This document shows, piece by piece, positions 1 to 5,774 of a stretch of DNA of 8,487 nt. Source of the stretch: DASRRB01 sp036732755 (lineage in GTDB: Bacteria; Planctomycetota; B15-G4; SIAN01); the NCBI GenBank assembly GCA_036732755.1, contig DAINBU010000176.1, positions 1 through 8,487 on the forward strand, read 5' to 3'. Below the pieces are notes generated by a model. It did no database searches and was not told the origin of the DNA. It saw nothing but the letters and a program-made list of their open reading frames with translations. A program made the position numbers and the translations under genes. Each line of letters begins with the position of its first letter. The stretch's first letter is position 1.

Positions 1-10
1 GAGCCTTTTT

Positions 11-40
11 CCCCTCCGCCCTCTCGACCCGCTCCCGCCC
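11..40 (-). other. Potential G-quadruplex motif, five G-tracts
   Basis: On the minus strand there are five runs of three or more G, seen as C-runs on the plus strand at 11-14, 19-21, 28-30, 34-36 and 38-40. The loops between them are 4, 6, 3 and 1 bases. This satisfies the usual G3+N1-7 rule with one spare tract. The motif lies in the 3' flank of a minus-strand operon, so it would be present in the transcript if transcription reads through. In such GC-rich DNA it could be chance, and folding is inferred only from the pattern. Confidence 0.4.
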
Positions 41-53
41 GTCGCGCGTTCAA

Positions 54-76
54 CCCCGCCCTCGCTCCCCGCGCCC
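54..76 (-). other. Potential G-quadruplex motif, four G-tracts
   Basis: Four minus-strand G-runs (plus-strand C-runs at 54-57, 59-61, 67-70 and 74-76) are separated by loops of 1, 5 and 3 bases, a canonical intramolecular G-quadruplex pattern. It sits 37 bases past the stop codon of the last gene and only 13 bases from the second G-tract cluster at 11-40. The pair could act as a 3'-end structure, a replication or transcription pause site, or nothing at all. Confidence 0.4.
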
Positions 77-113
77 GCTTCACCCGCGTTCTCGACGTCC
101 GCTCCTCGATTCC

Positions 114-1886
114 TCAGCGCGGCGCGCCGTTCTCCGGCCCCTTCGCCTGCTTCGCGTCGACGTCGAACGAGATGAAGCCGACCATCATCTCCTCGAACGT
201 CTGGTCGCCCCATCCCACGCGCTTCTTCGGGTCGGGGTTGTGGGGATTCGCTGAGGAGTTGTCGAAGGTCGCGGTGATGCGCAGCTTGTCTCCAGGCTGC
301 AGCGAGAGCGGCTCCTCGAACCGGTAGTCGTGCTGCCAGTTGAAGTCGTACTTGGGGACGTCGAGCAGGATCGAGGCGGGAGAGCCCTTGCGCTCGAGTT
401 CGAAGCGGAACGAGCGGCCGCGCAGGTGCATGTGGGGCGAGAGGGAAGTGAGGAGCACGGGCTCCTTGAAGGCGTGCTCGGCGGTGAAGGTGGCGGCGTC
501 GTCGAAGGGCGGGATGCTGATCCGGGCGTCGATGATCGCGTAGTTCTTCGCCTCGACGACGACCGGCACGCGCGAATAGACCAGCGCCATGCGCGTGCGG
601 TCGACGGCGGCCTTGCCGTTCGGAGCGTAGTGGAGCTGGAAGAGGAACTTCGAGCCGGCGCGCACGAACTTGCCGTGGCCGTCCTGGAGGACGATCGGCC
701 GCCCGCCCGGCACGCACGCCGCGAACTGCAGCGTCCCGAGCGCCTCCTCCTGGTCGTTCAGCGCCTTCATCGGCTCGACGCCGGGCGGCACGAGGAAGGC
801 CATCACGTGGTGGGTGACGGCGCGCGCGCTCGGCCGGATCTCGATCCGCTGCACCCAGACGTCGTGGTCGAGGTGGGGGTCGACGGGGATGTAGCGGTAG
901 GCGACGACGCCCTCGGCCGGGACCTTCTGCTCCTCGGGCAGCTCGACCACGAGGTCGGGCTTGCCGATCGCCCATTCGGGGTCCTCGAAGGCGGGCGCGG
1001 CCATCGGCGCGTCGGCGCGCGCGCCCTCCTTCGTGCCGCCGGTGCTCCAGCGCGCGAACGTCGTCTTCTCCGTCTCGGTCAAGCCGCGCGCGTTCTTGAA
1101 GCGGCCGTGGCGCGGATCGGCGTGCCACGGCGGCATGACGCCCTTGCCGGTCACTTCCGCGACCGCGGCGGCCCACCCCTTCGCGTCCTCGTAGTCGAGC
1201 AGCTCCATCGGACCGGGCTGGCCGGGCCGGTGGCACTCGACGCAGTTCCTCCAGAGGATCGGCGCCACGTCGCGCCAGTACGTGACGGTCGAGCCCTCGT
1301 CGGCGACGCGGCCGATCAGGCAGCCGGGCGCGTCGGTGCGCGCCTCGTCGATCGTCTCGCCGGCGAGTCCCGATTCGAGCGCGTCGATCAGGTAGTCGTT
1401 GGTCGGCGCCGGCTTCTGCGCTCCGACGCTGTATTGGTCGTCAACGGCGCCGCGGTAGAGCAGATGGAAGTCGGCGTCGAGGACGAAGACTTCGGTCGTG
1501 CGCGTGACGCCGAGCCGGTCGGTCACGACGTGCTGCGGGTCGAGCAGGATCGGGAACTCGATGCCCGCGTCCTTCGCGAAGGTCGCGATCTCGGCGGCCG
1601 AGTCCTGGATGTTGGGGTCGATCCCGAGGAAGCGCACGCCGCGCGGGCGGTACTGCTTCTCGTAACGGGCGAGCCGGGGCGCGAGGAGCTTCGTGATCGG
1701 GCAGCCGGTCGACGTGAAGGCGAGGACGGTGAGCGTCCGCCCCGCCACCTCCTCCTCGAGCCGGACCCGGCGGCCGTCGGCCGCCTCGAGCAGGAAGTCC
1801 GCCACGAGCGCGCCGGGTTGCGCGCCGCCGCCGTCCGCCGGTCCGTCCGACGCCGTCAGCACGAGCGCGAGCGCGAGAGGGGTCAC
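114..1886 (-). CDS. Exported redoxin-cytochrome c-copper type II monooxygenase fusion (second tandem copy)
   Basis: This is a 590-residue predicted periplasmic multidomain protein of unknown substrate. Residues 1 to about 13 form a short hydrophobic leader. Residues about 25-185 are a thioredoxin-fold redoxin domain with a lone active-site-like Cys62 (GCPIT). Residues about 200-285 are a cytochrome c domain with haem motif C215-V-E-C218-H219 and probable axial Met251 (MPPW). Residues about 305-575 match the two copper domains of the PHM/DBM ascorbate-dependent monooxygenase family. CuH ligands would be His359, His360 (THHV) and His419 (QLHY); CuM ligands His485, His487 (PHMH) and Met567 (EEMM). 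PHM hydroxylates C-H bonds using O2 and two one-electron transfers; an attached haem could supply electrons, which is my inference. The GTG start is chosen because AAGGAG lies 7 bases upstream and no start codon occurs between it and the in-frame stop upstream. The leader lacks the usual basic n-region. The gene begins 4 bases after its paralogue's stop. Confidence 0.9.
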   Translation of the reverse strand: MTPLALALVLTASDGPADGGGAQPGALVADFLLEAADGRRVRLEEEVAGRTLTVLAFTSTGCPITKLLAPRLARYEKQYRPRGVRFLGIDPNIQDSAAEIATFAKDAGIEFPILLDPQHVVTDRLGVTRTTEVFVLDADFHLLYRGAVDDQYSVGAQKPAPTNDYLIDALESGLAGETIDEARTDAPGCLIGRVADEGSTVTYWRDVAPILWRNCVECHRPGQPGPMELLDYEDAKGWAAAVAEVTGKGVMPPWHADPRHGRFKNARGLTETEKTTFARWSTGGTKEGARADAPMAAPAFEDPEWAIGKPDLVVELPEEQKVPAEGVVAYRYIPVDPHLDHDVWVQRIEIRPSARAVTHHVMAFLVPPGVEPMKALNDQEEALGTLQFAACVPGGRPIVLQDGHGKFVRAGSKFLFQLHYAPNGKAAVDRTRMALVYSRVPVVVEAKNYAIIDARISIPPFDDAATFTAEHAFKEPVLLTSLSPHMHLRGRSFRFELERKGSPASILLDVPKYDFNWQHDYRFEEPLSLQPGDKLRITATFDNSSANPHNPDPKKRVGWGDQTFEEMMVGFISFDVDAKQAKGPENGAPR

Positions 1887-1890
1887 CGCG

Positions 1891-3720
1891 TCACTCCTTC
1901 GCTTCGAGGTAGTCGATGTACCCGATCATCATCTCTTCGAACGTCTGGTCGCCCCAGCCGACCCATTTGTTGGGGTTGGGATTGAAGCGGTTGTTCTTCG
2001 AGTTGTCGTAGACGGCCGTGATGCGGATCGCGTCGCCGGCCGCGAAGTGGTCCATCGGCTCGGGCCGGTAGAAGTTCTGCCAGTTGAAGTCGTATTTCGG
2101 GACGTCGAGCAAGGTCGTCGCGACGCGCTCGTCCTTCGGCCCGCTCACGCGCTCGTACTTGAACGCCGATCCGCGCACGTGCATGTGCGGGAACATCGAG
2201 ATCAGGTCGATCGGCTTCTTGAACGCCAGCTCGGCGGTGAAGGTCGCCGCGGGGTCGTTCGGCGGGATGCGCAGGTTGATCGAGAAGATCCCGCTCGTCT
2301 TCACCTCGCGCTCCGGCTTCTTCTTGCAGAAGCGCAGGCCCATCTGCGTCTGGTCGGTCGTCGCCTTCCCGTTCGGCGTGTAGTGCAATTGGAAGAGGAA
2401 GCGCGCGCCCTTCTGCAGCAGCTTGCCGGTCCCCTCCGGGAAGACGTTCGGGCGGCAGCCCGGCACCTGCACCGCGAAGTAGCCGGCGCCGACCAGCGAG
2501 CCGTCGCGCAGCCCGCCCGCCATTTCGAACGCGGTCTTGCCCGGCGGGATGTAGAGCGCGAGCACGTGGTGCGTCACCGCGCGCGAGGTCGGCCGGATCT
2601 CGACCTGCTGGACCCAGCGATCCTCGGTGATCTTCGGGTCGACCATGACGTAGCGGTAGTCGACGACGCCCTCGGCCGGCACCTCCTCGACCTTGGGGAG
2701 CCCGATCACGAGGTCGGGCTGGCCCATCGCCCAGCCGTCGTCGTGGAAGACCGGCGCCGTCGGCTTCTTCTTCGGGTCGCCCTCCTTGGCGCCCGCCTCG
2801 GCCCAGCCGGCGAGGATCGCGCGCTCGGTGTCGGTGATGCGGCGCTCCTCGGCGAAATGGCCGTAGCGCGGGTCGGCGTGCCAGGGCGGCATGCGGCCCT
2901 GGCCGACCACCTCGGCGATCGTCGGGGCCCAGCCCTTCGCGTCGTCGTAGTCGAGCAGCGCCATCGGGCCGACCTGCCCCTCGCGGTGGCACTCGGCGCA
3001 ATTGCGGTGGAGGATCGGCGCGATGTGCTCATTGAAGGTGAGATCGGTCGCGGGCACGGCCGCGAGCTCGGCGCCGGGGCCGTCGGTGGCGGCGCGGTCG
3101 ACCGGCCGCTTCTCGAGCTCCGCCTCGATCGCCTCGACCAGCCAGTCGTTCGAGGAGTGCGGCTTGTTCCCGGCGCGCGAGAACTGGTCGTCGATCGCGC
3201 CGCGGTAGAGCTCCTTCATGTCGGGGTCGAACAGGAGTGCCGTCGCGGCGTGCGTGACGCCGAGGCGGCGCGCGCCGGCGAGGCGCGGGTCGAGCAGGAC
3301 GGGGGCGGTGATCGAGTGGGCCGCGGCGAACGCGCCCGCCTTCTTCGCGTCGATCTTCGGCGTGCAGTCGACCACGAGGAAGGCGACGTTGGTGTCGGCG
3401 TACTCCTGCGCGAGCTTGCCGACCTTCGGCGCGTAGCTCTTCGAGACGGGGCACTCCTCGCTCAGGAAGACGACCGCCGTCGCGACGTGGCCGAGGCGCT
3501 CGCGGCAGAGCGAGACGCGCGTTCCCTTCGTCGAGTCGAGCAGGAGCTCGGCCGGCGCGACGACGGGGCGCGCGGGCGCGGCATCGGGGCGCGTCTCGCC
3601 GCCGCGCGCGAATGCGGCGGCGAGCGGCGCGACGATCGCCAGCGCGGCGACCGCCGCGCGCATTCGCGGGTGGCGGACGGAGTCGGAGCGGGGGAGGGCG
3701 CGGCGGCGCGGCGACGACAT
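1891..3720 (-). CDS. Exported redoxin-cytochrome c-copper type II monooxygenase fusion (first tandem copy)
   Basis: This 609-residue protein has the same domain order as its downstream neighbour. It has a long basic n-region, then a hydrophobic segment at about 21-38 ending AFA, a plausible signal peptidase I site, so export to the periplasm is likely. The redoxin domain is at about 52-205 with Cys90 (ECPVSK). The cytochrome c domain is at about 228-310 with C241-A-E-C244-H245 and probable axial Met277 (RMPPW). The PHM-like copper region is at about 330-600: His384, His385 and His446 for CuH; His512, His514 and Met597 for CuM. Every expected copper ligand is present, so it is probably an active copper protein rather than a decayed copy. 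Unlike its neighbour it has extra cysteines at 72, 119, 422 and 465. The ATG at 3720 is preferred over an internal ATG at 3663 because GAGGAA lies 7 bases upstream of the former and nothing comparable precedes the latter. The substrate is unknown. Confidence 0.9.
   Translation of the reverse strand: MSSPRRRALPRSDSVRHPRMRAAVAALAIVAPLAAAFARGGETRPDAAPARPVVAPAELLLDSTKGTRVSLCRERLGHVATAVVFLSEECPVSKSYAPKVGKLAQEYADTNVAFLVVDCTPKIDAKKAGAFAAAHSITAPVLLDPRLAGARRLGVTHAATALLFDPDMKELYRGAIDDQFSRAGNKPHSSNDWLVEAIEAELEKRPVDRAATDGPGAELAAVPATDLTFNEHIAPILHRNCAECHREGQVGPMALLDYDDAKGWAPTIAEVVGQGRMPPWHADPRYGHFAEERRITDTERAILAGWAEAGAKEGDPKKKPTAPVFHDDGWAMGQPDLVIGLPKVEEVPAEGVVDYRYVMVDPKITEDRWVQQVEIRPTSRAVTHHVLALYIPPGKTAFEMAGGLRDGSLVGAGYFAVQVPGCRPNVFPEGTGKLLQKGARFLFQLHYTPNGKATTDQTQMGLRFCKKKPEREVKTSGIFSINLRIPPNDPAATFTAELAFKKPIDLISMFPHMHVRGSAFKYERVSGPKDERVATTLLDVPKYDFNWQNFYRPEPMDHFAAGDAIRITAVYDNSKNNRFNPNPNKWVGWGDQTFEEMMIGYIDYLEAKE
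1894..1899 (-). promoter_or_regulatory. Ribosome-binding site for the second copper-monooxygenase gene
   Basis: The minus strand reads AAGGAG immediately before the TGA stop of the upstream paralogue, followed by CGCG and the GTG start, giving a 7-base spacer. The near-perfect Shine-Dalgarno sequence fixes the GTG at 1886 as the start. It also suggests that ribosomes terminating on the first gene re-initiate on the second, coupling synthesis of the two paralogues. Confidence 0.8.
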
Positions 3721-3727
3721 GGCGCGA

Positions 3728-3733
3728 TTCCTC
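3728..3733 (-). promoter_or_regulatory. Ribosome-binding site for the first copper-monooxygenase gene
   Basis: The minus strand reads GAGGAA with a 7-base spacer to the ATG at 3720. It supports this start over the alternative ATG at 3663, which would give a shorter and more conventional signal peptide but has no Shine-Dalgarno-like sequence before it. Confidence 0.65.
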
Positions 3734-3787
3734 GTTCCGGCGCGGCGAGTGGGACGTTCGCGCGCAAGTTCGGCCGGAGCGCGGGGC

Positions 3788-3818
3788 GTTCTAACCGATG
3801 GAAACCAAATTCGTTCAG
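3788..3818 (-). promoter_or_regulatory. AT-rich promoter-like patch before the copper-monooxygenase pair
   Basis: The 94-base gap between the small membrane protein gene and the tandem pair contains a distinctly AT-richer patch in otherwise GC-rich DNA. On the minus strand it includes TAGAAC at 3793-3788 (four of six matches to a sigma-70 -10 box). CTGAAC at 3818-3813 is a poor -35 candidate with a 19-base spacer, and it overlaps the stop codon of the upstream gene. A promoter here would let the pair be expressed separately from the menaquinone genes. The box matches are weak, so the assignment rests mainly on the composition change and the position in the largest gap between genes. Confidence 0.22.
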
Positions 3819-4240
3819 GCGCGCCTCGGGCGCTCCCACTTTCCGATGCGGCGCGCGCGGAGGAATGCCGCCATCCGCCGCTCGCGCTCGCGCAGGAAGC
3901 GGCCGAGACGGCCCGGGAGGCCGCGCCAGGTCTCCGCGACGCGCAGCCAGAGTTTCAACCGCGTCCGCGCGTAACGGACCACCGTCGAGCGGCGGCCCAC
4001 GAGCGCGACGCCGACCGGGAGCAGGACGAGCGCCGGCAACAACGGCAGGACCACGCCGGCCAGGCCGAGCACGATCACGATCCAGCCGGAGATCCAGCGC
4101 ACCAGCGAGATGCGCGGGTGCGCGAGCGCGGCGCGGCGCGCGCGGCGCAGCGCGCGCAGCTTCGGCGCGGGGTCGCCGCCGGCGAGCAGCCGGCCGAAGT
4201 ACGCGCGGCGGTGGACGCGGCCGGGCGTGGCGTTGCTCAT
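3815..4240 (-). CDS. Small basic two-helix membrane protein (PGPGW/DUF454-like)
   Basis: This 141-residue protein has two adjacent hydrophobic segments, about 49-66 and 68-82, separated by a short proline turn (LPLLP). They are flanked by very Arg-rich stretches at 7-48 and 83-141. The pattern of a glycine-rich helix, a proline-containing turn, a second helix and then a basic amphipathic tail resembles the small membrane families PGPGW and DUF454 (YbaN), whose function is unknown. The exact PGPGW signature is absent, so family membership is tentative. Its ATG overlaps the mqnD stop as ATGA, pointing to translational coupling with the menaquinone genes. It is far too small to be the polytopic prenyltransferase of that pathway. 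The C-terminal tail is predicted to be cytoplasmic by the positive-inside rule. Confidence 0.75.
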   Translation of the reverse strand: MSNATPGRVHRRAYFGRLLAGGDPAPKLRALRRARRAALAHPRISLVRWISGWIVIVLGLAGVVLPLLPALVLLPVGVALVGRRSTVVRYARTRLKLWLRVAETWRGLPGRLGRFLRERERRMAAFLRARRIGKWERPRRA

Positions 4241-5067
4241 CGCAGGATCGAAAGCGGCGGCGCGTCGCGCGGCGCGAAGCCTCCGTCGCGCGCGGCGCGC
4301 TCGAACGCGGCGAGCGCCGCCGCCCCCGCCTCGCCGAGCTCGACGGTGAGATCGTTCACGTAGAGCGCGACGTGCTGCAGGATCGCCTCGTCGTCGAGCT
4401 CCTGCGCGTGGCGGCGCATGGTGACGAGCGCCTCGTCGGGCCGCGCGCGCGCCCGCTCCAGCGACGCGCGCACCGCCGCGGCGAGGCGGCGGTGGACGTC
4501 GCCGCCGAGGTCGCGTCGCGCGAGCAGCCCGCCGAGCGGCAGCGGCGAGCCGGTCGCCGCCTCCCAGCGCGCGCCGAGATCGTCGATGCAGTGCAGCCCC
4601 TGTCGCTGATAGGTGAAGCGCCCCTCGTGGATCACGACGCCGAAGTCGGCGCGGCCCGCCGCCACGTCCCGCTGGATCCTCGTGAATGTGACCTGCGTGA
4701 CGTTCGTCGCCGCCGGATGGAAGCGGCGCAGCAGGAGCGTCGCCGTCGTCCCCTCGCCGGGGCAGAGGACGCGCGCCGCGCCGTCGGGGAACGGCCGCGG
4801 CCGCGCTGCGATCAAGAGCGGTCCGACGCCGAAGCCGATCGCCGCGCCGGCCGGCAGGACGCCGAAGTCGCGCGTCATTCTCAGCGCCTGCGCGAAGCTC
4901 GCCTTGCCCGCCGCGAGGTCGCCGCGCGCGAGCCTCTCGTTCAGCTCCTGCACGTCGGCCAGTACGATCTCGAGGTCGAGCCCGTGCGCGTCGCTCGTCC
5001 CGGTCAGCAGCCCGTGGAACGCGAACGTGTCGTTGGGACACGGCGAGATGCCGAAGCGCAGCTTCAC
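4237..5067 (-). CDS. mqnD: 1,4-dihydroxy-6-naphthoate synthase (MqnD)
   Basis: MqnD converts cyclic dehypoxanthine futalosine to 1,4-dihydroxy-6-naphthoate in the cytoplasmic futalosine route to menaquinone. The 276-residue product begins with the family signature SPCPNDTFAFHGL at residues 8-20. It continues with GKASFAQ at 54-60, the GEGTTAT loop at 104-110, IHEGRFTY at 146-153, the PLPLGG segment at 175-180 and LYVNDLTVELGEAG at 235-248. His147 corresponds to the histidine proposed as catalytic in the Thermus enzyme, as I recall. The two-lobed periplasmic-binding-protein-like fold is known for the family. The GTG start at 5067 is supported by GAGGG 7 bases upstream and by direct entry into the conserved N-terminus. 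The start overlaps the mqnB stop by 4 bases (GTGA), and its own stop overlaps the next gene (ATGA). No mqnA or mqnC is present in the window. Confidence 0.95.
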   Translation of the reverse strand: MKLRFGISPCPNDTFAFHGLLTGTSDAHGLDLEIVLADVQELNERLARGDLAAGKASFAQALRMTRDFGVLPAGAAIGFGVGPLLIAARPRPFPDGAARVLCPGEGTTATLLLRRFHPAATNVTQVTFTRIQRDVAAGRADFGVVIHEGRFTYQRQGLHCIDDLGARWEAATGSPLPLGGLLARRDLGGDVHRRLAAAVRASLERARARPDEALVTMRRHAQELDDEAILQHVALYVNDLTVELGEAGAAALAAFERAARDGGFAPRDAPPLSILR

Positions 5068-5774
5068 GGCGCGACCCTCGCCACCCACTTCTCGAGCGCG
5101 GCGCGGCACGCCGCGAGCGCCGCGTCGACGCGCCAGCGGGAATGGACGCGGTCGCCGGCGGCGTTGCTCGCGCCGCGCAGGATCGCGAGCGGGACCTGCG
5201 CGAGCCGCGCCGCGAGCGCGACCGCCCAGCCCTCCATGTCCTCCGCTAGCGCGTCGGGATGGCGGCGCCGCCGGCGGGAGACCATCGCGGTGCCGTCCGA
5301 CGCCGCAGCGACGGAGAGCAGCGCGCCGCGCACGGCGCGCGCACCGCCGGACACGGAGGCGCAGCGCAGCGTCGCGAGCGGCCGCGCGCCGGCGAGCGGT
5401 CGCGCGAGCGGCGGGAACGGCAGCTCGGCGAAGTGCTCGGCCTCCCCCGCGCCGATCCCGTCGCAAGCGACCGCCGTCGCCTCGAAGAGGCCGCCGACCG
5501 GGAGCCTGCGCTCGTCGAACGTCCCGCACAGGCCGACCAGCAACGCCGCGGACGGGGGACGCCGCGCGAGCCAGCGCCCGCTCGTCGCGCCCGCGGCCGC
5601 GAGGCCGACGCCGACCAGCGCGACGTCGATCGCGCGGCCGGCGATCGTGAACGGCGCCGGCGCCCCGAGTCCCCGCGCCGCCCTCCCGAGCAGCGCCGCC
5701 GCCTCGAGCGGCGTGGGCACCAGGAGCAGCGGGCGCCGCGGCGCCGCGGCGCGCGGACGGGAGGGCGGCGTCAC
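5064..5774 (-). CDS. mqnB: Futalosine hydrolase (MqnB), nucleoside phosphorylase family
   Basis: MqnB cleaves futalosine to hypoxanthine and dehypoxanthine futalosine, the second step of the futalosine menaquinone pathway. The 236-residue product has the nucleoside phosphorylase/MTAN fold markers. LLLVPTPLEAAAL at 16-28 is the first strand and acid residue; VALVGVGLAAAGAT at 51-64 is the glycine-rich turn. LLVGLCGTF at 78-86 follows. The purine/ribose site DMEGWA at 179-184 has Glu181 as the expected ribose-binding residue, and ILRGASN is at 198-204. Asn204 stands where MTAN enzymes carry the catalytic aspartate; I recall the SN form as usual in MqnB, which favours futalosine over methylthioadenosine as substrate. 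The adjacent mqnD strongly supports the call. The GTG start at 5774 overlaps the stop of the tryptophan dioxygenase gene (GTGA), and no better start precedes the conserved first strand. The product is Ala/Arg-rich at its N-terminus. Confidence 0.92.
   Translation of the reverse strand: MTPPSRPRAAAPRRPLLLVPTPLEAAALLGRAARGLGAPAPFTIAGRAIDVALVGVGLAAAGATSGRWLARRPPSAALLVGLCGTFDERRLPVGGLFEATAVACDGIGAGEAEHFAELPFPPLARPLAGARPLATLRCASVSGGARAVRGALLSVAAASDGTAMVSRRRRRHPDALAEDMEGWAVALAARLAQVPLAILRGASNAAGDRVHSRWRVDAALAACRAALEKWVARVAP
5075..5079 (-). promoter_or_regulatory. Ribosome-binding site for mqnD
   Basis: GAGGG on the minus strand lies inside the 3' end of mqnB, 7 bases before the GTG of mqnD. It fixes the GTG start and shows that mqnD has its own Shine-Dalgarno in addition to coupling through the GTGA overlap. 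Confidence 0.6.

Larger units (their letters stand above)
1..113. other. Non-coding flank downstream of the last gene
   Basis: This stretch lies beyond the stop codon of the second copper-monooxygenase fusion. I see no supported gene in it. In the minus-strand (transcript-sense) direction it is very purine-rich and made largely of G-tracts, and it ends at the window edge in a short A-run. There is no hairpin followed by a U-run in the minus-strand direction, so no intrinsic terminator is evident for the operon. A minus-strand frame starting with GTG at about position 85 stays open to the edge. It has no well-placed ribosome-binding site and is low-complexity Arg/Gly/Ala, so I do not call it. 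Confidence 0.6.

Noticed and set aside
1..14. T-run at 6-10 as an intrinsic terminator for a plus-strand gene to the left.
   Set aside because: Only five bases precede the run in the window, so no hairpin can be assessed. The minus-strand operon would need the U-run on the other strand.
1..85. Possible start of a further minus-strand gene at a GTG near position 85, open to the window edge.
   Set aside because: No ribosome-binding site at a suitable distance, low-complexity Arg/Gly/Ala translation, and only about 28 codons visible. An open frame this short is expected by chance in G-rich DNA.
3731..3779. Inverted repeat TCCGGC/GCCGGA in the gap before the copper-monooxygenase pair, considered as an operator or terminator.
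   Set aside because: The stem is only six base pairs with a loop of more than 30 bases, which is common by chance at this GC content, and no U-run follows.
3815..4240. Small membrane protein as the menaquinone prenyltransferase.
   Set aside because: It has two hydrophobic helices and 141 residues and lacks the Asp-rich motifs and roughly eight or nine helices of UbiA-type enzymes.
4241..5041. Extending the small membrane protein upstream to a 408-codon minus-strand frame starting at 5041.
   Set aside because: The extension lies entirely inside mqnD in another frame and is low-complexity. The ATG at 4240 gives a compact membrane protein with an ATGA overlap.
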